A DNA stretch of 64,000 nucleotides from assembly GCF_014207985.1 (NCBI RefSeq), contig NZ_JACHMI010000001.1, forward strand, positions 9,035,001-9,099,000. The letters run 5' to 3'. Position numbers and translations under genes: made by a program. The notes beneath the pieces are model-generated. The model saw only the letters and a list, made by a program, of their open reading frames with translations, ran no database searches and had not been told where the DNA came from. The DNA comes from Nonomuraea rubra (GTDB lineage Bacteria; Actinomycetota; Actinomycetes; Streptosporangiales; Streptosporangiaceae). Of the stretch, positions 51,966 through 59,108 are shown piece after piece; positions within the stretch are counted from its first letter, which is position 1, and each line of letters opens with the position of its first letter.

Positions 51966-54900
51966 CCGTGCTCCCCGGTGTCCTGACTCGGAGACCGGCC
52001 GGCCACCTCGGCCAGCCGGTCTATCGCCTGCTGCCTGGGCAGGCCGGCACCCTCGCGGTAGGCCGCCTGGAAGCCGTCCTCGCCCAGCTGCCCGACCAGG
52101 TCGCCGATCAGGGCGCGGATCTCGGGATCGCCCGAGTCGAGCAGCCCCTTGATCTTCTCGCCCATCCCCAGCGCGGCGGCCGCGCCCTTCGGGTCGCCCT
52201 CCAGGGCGAGGAGCCTGCCCAGCCACTCGCACGCGGTGGCCAGGTGACCGGGGTTCCCGTAGGCGAAGGCGCCCCGTACGGCCTGCGGAAGCAACTCGCG
52301 CGCCCGCGCGGCGTCGCCCTCGGCGAGCAGGAGCGACACTCGCTCACCCGTGATCAGCCCTCGGACGATCTCCTCAGGCAGGGGCGTCCGATGGGCGAAC
52401 GTCTCCAGCCGGTCCAGCGTCCGGTGGGCCTCGCGATACTTTCCTGACCGGCGAAGCACTGCCGCCTGATGGTTCAGCAGCGTGGTCTCCAGGCGTCGCA
52501 GGCCGCGCCCCCTGGCCTGGCGCAGCCCCGCGTCGAGGTCCCGCCGGGCGCCGTCCAGGTCGCCGCTGCGGGCCCGGGCCGCCGCCAGCCGCCCCTTGGC
52601 CCAGGCCAGATGCTCTTCCGTGCCGAGCTCGGAGCTGATCACCACGGCCCGCTCCGCGGCCGAGATCGCCTGCTCGTGGTCGCCGCGCATGTCCTCGTAC
52701 ATGCTGATCTCCAGCAGCCCCATCACCATGCCCCAGCGATCGCCGACCTGCTCGAACGCCCGCAACGCCTCCCGGCGCGCCTGCGCACCGGTGTCCACGT
52801 CACCCTGCTGGCTGCGTACGAAGTCCTGCGCCCACAGCGCGCTGGCCCGCACCCACGGGTCCGGTGAGTTCAGCGCGTGCTCCAGCTCGGCCTGGCCCTG
52901 GTCGGCGGAGGCCAGCTGGGACAGCCGGAACAGCGGCACCGCCGGGTGGAAGCCCAGCGCCCGCCGGTCCAGGCTGGGCGGCTGCTCGCCGCTCCGCACC
53001 CCGGCCCCCACGCCCTGGACCACCTGGAAGGCGGCACGCACGTCCGCCGGCAGCTCGTCGCCGAACGCCAGCACCTCGGCGACGTACGTCTCGAACTGGC
53101 GGCTCATGCCCCTGATTCCCCAGTACCAGAACAGCGCGCGCACGAACCTGGACGTCGTGACCGCATCGCGCGCGGTGAGCGCGGACCGCAGCGCGTGGAT
53201 CAGGTTGTCATGCTCCGCGTCGAACGCCGCGATGGCGTCCAGCTGGTCCCTGGTCCGCAGTAGCGGCTCCTGCTCCTCCGCAAATGCCAGGAAATATCTG
53301 GACAGCTGTGGCGTGATGTCGTCGCCCGACTCGGCAAGCCGGCCGGCCGCGTAGGCGCGTACGGTCTCCAGCATGCGATAGCGGTCCTCGTCCTCCTGGA
53401 CGAGAGACTTGTCCACCAGCGAGCCGATCACGTGGAGCACCTCGTCGGCGGGCAGGCGGTCGTCGGCGCAGATCACCTCCAGAGCCGGCAGGCTCGCCCC
53501 GCCGGGCAGCGCCGACAGCCTGCGCGCCAGCACCCGCTCCGGCTCCTCCAGCAGGTCCCAGCTCCACTCGACCAGCGCGAGCAGCGTGCGCTGGCGCGGA
53601 AGCGCGGTCCTGCTGCCCGAGGTCAGCAGCCTGAACCGGTCGTCGAGCCGGCGCACGATCTCCCTGACGCCCATCGCGCGCAGCTTCGCCGCCGCCAGCT
53701 CAAGTGCCAGCGGCATGCCGTCGAGCCTGCGGCAGATCTCCACCACGTCGCCCACCGTGGTGGCGTCGAGTGTGAAGCCCGGCCGTACGCCGGCGGCGCG
53801 GTCGACGAAGAGCCGTACCGCCGCTGCCTGCCCCGCCTCGGCCGGCTCGGGCTCGGCCGGTGGCAGATCGAGCGGACCCAGGTGGCACAGGGTCTCCCCG
53901 GTGATCGCGAGCGCCTCTCTGCTGGTGGCCATGATCTTCAGCCGCGGCAGCCGTTCCAGGAGTTGTTGGGCCAGCTCGGCGGCGGCCTCGACGAGATGCT
54001 CGCAGTTGTCCAGCAGGAGCACGCCGTCGCCGACGTCGAGCAGGTTGGCGATGCGGTCGACGGGGGTGGCCTCCCGAAGCTGCCCGCTGTCGAACAGGCG
54101 GCTGTCCGACGAGCTGAGCACGCCGAGCACGGTGTCGGCGAGCTGGCCGGGCTCGCTCACCCCGGCCAGCGGGACGAACCACACGCGCGCCCGCAGCCGG
54201 GACGCGGCCTCCAGCGACAACCTGGTCTTGCCGGCGCCGCCCGGCCCGACGATGGTGACCAGCCGCGCCGTGTCCAGCAGCTCGGCCAGCCGGCCCAGCT
54301 CGCTCTCCCTGCCGAAGAACGTGGTCAGCCGGGCGGGCAGCCGGCTCGGCGCGGCCTCGGTCTGCGCCACCGGCCGGTCCAGCTCGCCACGCAGCAGTGC
54401 GAGATGCACCTTCCGCAGCTCCGGCGAGGGGTCCACGCCCAGCTCGTCGCCCAGCCTGGCGCGCAGCTCCTCGTAGACCGCCAGCGCGTCCGACTGGCGC
54501 CCGGCCGCCGACAGGGCACGCATCCTCAGCTCGGCCAGCCGCTCGCTCAGCGGATGCTCGGCCGCCGCCGCGGCGAGATCGGCCTGGACCTCCGCGTGCC
54601 GCCCGAGCCGCAGCTCCGCGTCGAACCGGTCCTCGTCCGCCGCGGCCCGCAGGTCGTGCAACCTGGTCGCGCTGTTGGCGGCGAACGCGGCCTCCCGTAC
54701 GTCCGCGAGGGCCGCGCCGCGCCACAGATCGAGCGCGGCACCCAACAGCCTGGCGGCCTCCCTGGGCCGGTCGGCGGCCAGCTCACGGCGCCCCTGGGCG
54801 GACAGCTCCTCGAACCGGTGCGCGTCCACGTCCTCGGGCTCCACCGGCAGCCGGTAGCCGCCCGCCACCAGCTCCACCGCCCCTGTCTCGCCCAGGGCCT

Positions 54901-55114
54901 TGCGCAGCCGCGACACCAGCCCCTGCAGGGCGGAAACGGCGCCCGCAGGAGGTTCCTCGCCCCACAGGTCGGCGATCAGCGACTCCGCGGAGACCGGGCG
55001 ACCGGCCGCCAGGGCGAGCCTGGCCAGCAGCATCCGCAACCGGGCCCCGCCGACGTCGGCCGGTCTCCCATCGGCGGCAAGGACCTCAAGCGGACCGAGC
55101 AGTGAGATACGCAC
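51944..55114 (-). CDS. AfsR/SARP-family regulator (HTH, BTAD, NB-ARC, TPR)
   Basis: 1056 aa. OmpR-type DNA-binding domain at about 1-90 (MRISLLGPLEVLAADGRPADVGG, LWGEEPPAGAVSALQGLVSRLRKALG). BTAD to about 245 (ALAVYEELRARLGDELGVDPSPEL). NB-ARC ATPase from about 265 (TTFFGRESELGRLAELL; P-loop IVGPGGAGKTRLSLEAA; LLLDNCEHLVEAAAEL; GMPLALELAA; WSWDLLEEPER). Helical repeats (TPR-like) fill the C-terminal half. Activates secondary metabolism or stress genes in actinomycetes. Convergent with the DrrAB pair, overlapping it by 22 nt. Confidence 0.93.
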   Translation of the reverse strand: MRISLLGPLEVLAADGRPADVGGARLRMLLARLALAAGRPVSAESLIADLWGEEPPAGAVSALQGLVSRLRKALGETGAVELVAGGYRLPVEPEDVDAHRFEELSAQGRRELAADRPREAARLLGAALDLWRGAALADVREAAFAANSATRLHDLRAAADEDRFDAELRLGRHAEVQADLAAAAAEHPLSERLAELRMRALSAAGRQSDALAVYEELRARLGDELGVDPSPELRKVHLALLRGELDRPVAQTEAAPSRLPARLTTFFGRESELGRLAELLDTARLVTIVGPGGAGKTRLSLEAASRLRARVWFVPLAGVSEPGQLADTVLGVLSSSDSRLFDSGQLREATPVDRIANLLDVGDGVLLLDNCEHLVEAAAELAQQLLERLPRLKIMATSREALAITGETLCHLGPLDLPPAEPEPAEAGQAAAVRLFVDRAAGVRPGFTLDATTVGDVVEICRRLDGMPLALELAAAKLRAMGVREIVRRLDDRFRLLTSGSRTALPRQRTLLALVEWSWDLLEEPERVLARRLSALPGGASLPALEVICADDRLPADEVLHVIGSLVDKSLVQEDEDRYRMLETVRAYAAGRLAESGDDITPQLSRYFLAFAEEQEPLLRTRDQLDAIAAFDAEHDNLIHALRSALTARDAVTTSRFVRALFWYWGIRGMSRQFETYVAEVLAFGDELPADVRAAFQVVQGVGAGVRSGEQPPSLDRRALGFHPAVPLFRLSQLASADQGQAELEHALNSPDPWVRASALWAQDFVRSQQGDVDTGAQARREALRAFEQVGDRWGMVMGLLEISMYEDMRGDHEQAISAAERAVVISSELGTEEHLAWAKGRLAAARARSGDLDGARRDLDAGLRQARGRGLRRLETTLLNHQAAVLRRSGKYREAHRTLDRLETFAHRTPLPEEIVRGLITGERVSLLLAEGDAARARELLPQAVRGAFAYGNPGHLATACEWLGRLLALEGDPKGAAAALGMGEKIKGLLDSGDPEIRALIGDLVGQLGEDGFQAAYREGAGLPRQQAIDRLAEVAGRSPSQDTGEHGQVARLR

Positions 55115-55382
55115 GCCGGAAGCTTCTCAAATCTCCCTGAACGCTCGCATCCGGCACCGCTTGATTCGAGCCGCTCACCTCTCCTGGTACGGCTCAGCAC
55201 GGGCCGCCCGCCGTGCGGGCCGGCTAGGCGAGAGCCCGGCGGGGAAGGGCGGCGCTCACCGTGATGCCCGTCCCCGGACCTCGTTGACGGCGAGGCGCCC
55301 CGAGACGGGCGCATGGGAGATCGCGGCCATCCCGGCCGAGGTGCGGATGCCAGGGCTCGGGTCCGATCTGGTCGGGCAGCGT

Positions 55383-55680
55383 CACCGGAGTGACCAACGG
55401 CGCCTTCGGCTCCGTGACAATTCCCACGGACAAGCCGGCCGACCTCTGGCAGGTGCGCTGGCGCACGCGGGTCAGCGTGGGCGGCGCGTCGAGCACCTGG
55501 TCGGAGTGGCAGACGCTGAAGGTTGACCTTGCCAAGCCGTCGTCGCCGATCTCGACATTGCGCCTGCCACGACGGTGAACGGAGTCGAGATGGCTTCGTC
55601 ACTCACTCCCACTCTGTGGGCCTACGTCACCGATCCGGACAGCCGTGTATCGAACATCGAGTTCGCAGCAGCATCCGCGG
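55383..55680 (+). pseudogene. RHS/YD-repeat secreted protein fragment, frameshifted
   Basis: TNGAFGSVTIPTDKPADLWQV, RWRTRVSVGGASSTWSEWQTLKVDLAKPS, then in the next frame VADLDIAPATTVNGVEMASSLTPTLWAYVTDPDSR: segments seen in the N-terminal wall region of large actinobacterial RHS proteins. No start, a frameshift near 55545 and no continuation. A second RHS trace besides 25068-25616. Confidence 0.5.
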
Positions 55681-55954
55681 GGTGGCAAGCAGGTGACATC
55701 CACGGTGTCGAGGAAGCAACCGCGCGAGCACGGAAAGGATCGCCCGATCCGCCCACGACGGAGCCGGGGCGTTCGTGACGGTCGGGTAGGCCAGCCGAAG
55801 GAGCACGCGACCATCCTGCCGCACGCGCTTTCTTCTCCAAGGTGGCCGGAGCTCGCGCCCGCCACGCACAGCCTCGCAGGGGTCATGACCTGGGTGGACG
55901 CAATTGTCGGCAGGGGCAGGTACGCAGCCGGTTCTCCCGCCGGCGCGGATCCCT
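55681..55954. other. Gap, no gene recognised
   Basis: No coding motif on either strand. Ends at the stem-loop downstream of the esterase gene. Confidence 0.4.
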
Positions 55955-55999
55955 TGATCACGGCCCGGGTCCCTCCAGTCAAGGCCGGGGCCGTGATCA
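55955..55999 (-). terminator. Stem-loop downstream of the esterase gene
   Basis: TGATCACGGCCC and its exact complement GGGCCGTGATCA form a 12-bp stem with a 21-nt loop, 17 nt after the esterase stop. No T run, as usual for high-GC terminators. Confidence 0.55.
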
Positions 56000-56016
56000 G
56001 GGAAGCGCGCTGACGG

Positions 56017-57870
56017 TCAGGCGCAGGTGTAGCCGGATGGCAGGGCGGTGTTGCCGTTGGGCCTGCTCGCCTGGAAGCCGAAGCTGGCTGTGCCGGCTCC
56101 CGGCGCGAGCGTGCCGTTGTGGCTGACACTTCTGGCCGTGACGGTCTGGCCGCTGGTGGTGACGGTGGCGTTCCACGAGCCGGTCAGGGTGTGCCCGGCC
56201 GGCAGGGTGAAAGTGACGGTCCAGCTGGTGATCGTCGAGGTGCTGGTGTTGGTGATGGTCACCGGCTGGATGACATACCCGTTCCCCCACTGGGACTGCA
56301 CGGTCGGGGTGGCCGAGCAGGCACCGGTCGTGCCTCCCTGAGTGGTGATCTGGACGGTGTTGGAGACCGGTGAGACGTTGCCGGCGGCGTCGCGCGCCCG
56401 GACCTGGTAGCGGTAGGTGGTGTTCGCAGTCAGGCCCGTGTCGGTGAACGAGGTCGTGGCCGAGGTGCCGACCTGGGTGAACGTTCCGCCCGTCGCGCCG
56501 GGAGCGCGCAGGATGTCATAGCCGGTCACACCGGTGTCGTCGGTAGAGGCCGTCCAGGTCAGGCTGGTGCCGGTTGTGGTGGTGCCCGAGGCGGTGAGCC
56601 CGGCCGGGGCGGTCGGCGGCGCGGTGTCGCCTCCGGTGGCGGCCGTGGTGAAGGTGGCCGGCGCGGAATTGCCCGACAGGTTGCCCGCGCTGTCACGCGC
56701 CCGTACGTACACCTGGTACTGGGTGTTGGCACTCAGCCCTGTCAGGGTGATCGAGGCGGTGGTGGACTGGCCGATCTGCGGGTCGGTGGCGCCCTGCTCC
56801 CGGTAGACGTCGTAGCCGGCCAGGCCGGAGCCGCCCTGGTCCATGGACGCGGTCCACGTCAGCGTGGCACTGGCGGCGGTCACGTTGGACGCGACCGGGG
56901 TGCCTGGCGTGGTCGGCGGCGTGGTGTCGGTCGGACTGGTGGTCAAACCGAAGAACTCGGTGGCGTGAAGGGCCATACCGCTCTGCGGAAGAACATGCCC
57001 GGCGCCCTGGATGCTGTACGCCTCCACCTGCACGGTGCCGGACGAATTGGCGTACCGGCTGCGGTTCCAGTTTGCCTGCGGAGTGTCGGTGCTGGTCGGG
57101 GTCTGGCTCAGCCCGAACACATTGGTCCACTGCTCGACCGACTCCCGCAGCAGCGAGTAGGGCACGAGGGTGTCACCGGTGCCATGCCACAGCTGCATGC
57201 GCGGGCGGGGGCCGGAATACCCCGGGTACGCCTGGCGGACCGCATCGCCCCACTGCTGGGGTGTTCGGTCCATGCTCCCGCCGGTGCACCTGCTGCTTCC
57301 GGGCGGGTAGTCGGAGGCGCCGGCGAAGCAGTTGAAGGGCACACCCATGAAGGAGGCTCCGGCTTTGAACACGTCCGGGTAGACAGCGAGCATGTGCTGG
57401 GTCATCATGCCGCCAGACGAGCTTCCCGTGGCGTAGACCCGGTTCGGGTCTCCCTGATGGTTCCGCTCGGCATAGTCGATCATTGAGATGATCGAGACCG
57501 GATCGCTGCCGCCGCCGCGCTGCTTGGCCGCGTCCGACCAGGTGTCGAAGCAGTTGCCGAACCCTGCCGACTGGGTGGCGGTCGGGTAGATGACGATGAA
57601 GCCATGTCGATCCGCCAGCGAGGCGAACTCACTGCTCTGGTAGAAGCCGGGACCGGAGCCGCCGCAGCCATGCATCGCAACCACGATCGCCGGCGAGGCC
57701 GGGTGCGAGTCCGGCACATAGACGTGCATCCTCATGTTGCCCGGGTTGTTGCCGAAGCTGGTCACCTCCACCAAGGCGGCGGCGACGGCCGGAGATCCTA
57801 GTACCACGGTCATGACGGCAAAGAGCGCCGCGGCGCAGGCACCGGCCAGCACCGTGGTCAATCGTCTCAT
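56017..57870 (-). CDS. Secreted PHB-depolymerase-type esterase with two FN3 domains and CBM2
   Basis: 617 aa from ATG 57870 (GGAGGAG upstream). Signal peptide ends near AVAAA (~30). CE1/PHB depolymerase-like catalytic domain ~34-310: lipase box GSSSG with S151, acid D233 in WHGTGD, H292 in GAGHVLP. Two FN3 domains (PGTPVASNVTAASATLTWTA; PAGLTASGTTTTGTSLTWTA), then a C-terminal CBM2 bracketed by cysteines (GACSATPTVQSQWGNGY ... GYTCA). CBM2 binds cellulose or xylan, so acetyl-xylan or feruloyl ester cleavage is likelier than polyester breakdown. A perfect 24-bp palindrome overlaps its leader. Confidence 0.9.
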   Translation of the reverse strand: MRRLTTVLAGACAAALFAVMTVVLGSPAVAAALVEVTSFGNNPGNMRMHVYVPDSHPASPAIVVAMHGCGGSGPGFYQSSEFASLADRHGFIVIYPTATQSAGFGNCFDTWSDAAKQRGGGSDPVSIISMIDYAERNHQGDPNRVYATGSSSGGMMTQHMLAVYPDVFKAGASFMGVPFNCFAGASDYPPGSSRCTGGSMDRTPQQWGDAVRQAYPGYSGPRPRMQLWHGTGDTLVPYSLLRESVEQWTNVFGLSQTPTSTDTPQANWNRSRYANSSGTVQVEAYSIQGAGHVLPQSGMALHATEFFGLTTSPTDTTPPTTPGTPVASNVTAASATLTWTASMDQGGSGLAGYDVYREQGATDPQIGQSTTASITLTGLSANTQYQVYVRARDSAGNLSGNSAPATFTTAATGGDTAPPTAPAGLTASGTTTTGTSLTWTASTDDTGVTGYDILRAPGATGGTFTQVGTSATTSFTDTGLTANTTYRYQVRARDAAGNVSPVSNTVQITTQGGTTGACSATPTVQSQWGNGYVIQPVTITNTSTSTITSWTVTFTLPAGHTLTGSWNATVTTSGQTVTARSVSHNGTLAPGAGTASFGFQASRPNGNTALPSGYTCA

Positions 57871-57887
57871 TCGCGCTCCTCCTCTCC

Positions 57888-57911
57888 CTATTCGCGGCGC
57901 GCCGCGAATAG
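57888..57911. promoter_or_regulatory. Perfect 24-bp palindrome in the esterase leader
   Basis: CTATTCGCGGCG followed at once by its exact reverse complement, 17 nt before the esterase ATG and next to its ribosome site. Either an operator (GC core with AT-flanked arms) or a hairpin that hides the RBS. Confidence 0.6.
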
Positions 57912-58039
57912 GTCCGCCGCGTATTGACATCGGTCGCTGGACAATAGAAGGGCCACAATCCACCGTCAATGAACGCTTGGTGCGCATGTCCGCCGGTTCA
58001 CCTGGCAGGGAGCCGTTTCCCCTGGTTATCAAGTAACTT

Positions 58040-58060
58040 GCTATCAAGGTCCTTGATAGC
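58040..58060. promoter_or_regulatory. Perfect 10-1-10 palindrome before the MarR gene
   Basis: GCTATCAAGG, one central T, then its exact reverse complement, 55 nt upstream of the MarR GTG. A further TTATCAAG half lies just upstream (58026-58033). Typical size and position of an autoregulatory MarR operator. Confidence 0.7.
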
Positions 58061-58115
58061 GGTGGGAGAAACTTACATTGGGGCCCGTTCTGACGGGGCG
58101 CGATATCCTCTCCTG

Positions 58116-58634
58116 GTGACCGATCCGGGTGTCCCCGTGGCCGCTGCGCCGGACGCACCTCCGCCCCGTGTGAGCTATCTGGTGTTCCGGCTGGAACGCC
58201 GCATCCGCGCCTGCCTGGATGAAGCGCTCGCCCGGCACGGCGTGACGACCACCGAATACATGGCGCTCAGCGAACTGCGCCTGCGCGACGCCCCATCCTC
58301 GGCCGACCTGGCCCGCATCGCCTTCGTCACCCCACAGGCGATGAACCTGGTCATCCGCGATCTCGAACAACGCGGCCTGATCCGCCGCGACCCACATCCC
58401 CGTGGCGGCCGCGCTCTGCGCACCCGCCTCACCCCGAAAGGCCTGAGCACCCTCCGGCGATGCGACCGTTCCCTCGACAGCATCGAAGCCGTCATGCTCG
58501 CCGAGATCGACGACCCGGACCGCGTGACACTCGCGGAAACGCTCAAGCTGTGCGCCCAAGCCCTCCACTCGGACACGCGGGCCCTGACCCCAGTCCTTCG
58601 CCCGCAGAAGCCACCACCGTCGCCCTGGCCATAG
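58116..58634 (+). CDS. MarR-family regulator
   Basis: 172 aa, GTG 58116. SYLVFRLERRIRACLDEAL opening helix, TTTEYMALSEL, recognition helix SADLARIAFVTPQAMNLVIRDLEQRGLI, wing DPHPRGGRALRTRLTPKGL. Divergent from the secreted esterase, with two unrelated perfect palindromes between them; the obvious candidate regulator of that esterase and of itself. Confidence 0.88.
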   Translation: MTDPGVPVAAAPDAPPPRVSYLVFRLERRIRACLDEALARHGVTTTEYMALSELRLRDAPSSADLARIAFVTPQAMNLVIRDLEQRGLIRRDPHPRGGRALRTRLTPKGLSTLRRCDRSLDSIEAVMLAEIDDPDRVTLAETLKLCAQALHSDTRALTPVLRPQKPPPSPWP

Positions 58635-58691
58635 TTCGGTCCGTCACCAGCCACGGACCACAAGCTGTTGGGTGCCGCATATCGTGTCTCC

Positions 58692-58842
58692 TCATGCGAC
58701 CTGCGCGTAATCATGCAGGAGGACGCCGAGCCGTTCCCGTCGGGAAATCTCGATGTCGGCCTCGACCGGATCGGGTAGCGCCCGCAGAGGGCTGGCCTGC
58801 TTCAAGGCCCGGTGCGGACGACGCCCGTTGAAGTGGATCACG
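58692..58842 (-). pseudogene. Integrase-core transposase C-terminal remnant
   Basis: Minus-strand frame NVIHFNGRRPHRALKQASPL, then RALPDPVEADIEISRRERLG, VLLHDYAQVA and TGA. The FNGRRPHRAL run is the end of an IS3/IS481-type DDE domain. No catalytic residues or terminal repeats are left. Confidence 0.6.
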
Positions 58843-59050
58843 TTGGGGGGTGAAGGGTGTCACTACTCCGCTCAATGCCGTGAATACCGTGGACGCCGCA
58901 GCTCTCCCGACATCCTGGCCTGTGCGACCACCACGTGTTACCGCCCGCCGCCTGCCGGGCGAGCCAGTGGCTCCAGGCGAACGGTGGTTCTAAAACCGCC
59001 AACGACACCTGGACCCTCATCCCGATCACCCCATGCAAGAAGGTGGCCCG
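58843..59050. other. Gap, no gene recognised
   Basis: About 210 nt of motifless sequence between the transposase scrap and the stem-loop. Confidence 0.4.
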
Positions 59051-59075
59051 CCGCCGCTCGAAGGACGAGCGGCGG
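59051..59075 (-). terminator. Stem-loop downstream of the GH9 gene
   Basis: CCGCCGCTCG, loop AAGGA, CGAGCGGCGG: a 10-bp perfect GC-rich stem 34 nt beyond the endoglucanase stop. Plausible terminator without a T run. Confidence 0.6.
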
Positions 59076-59108
59076 GGAGCTTCTGCCTTCCCGGACGGCT
59101 GTCAGGGA

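Noticed and set aside
53432..55105. 557-codon plus-strand open frame
   Set aside because: Antisense to the AfsR-like gene, which has all expected motifs.
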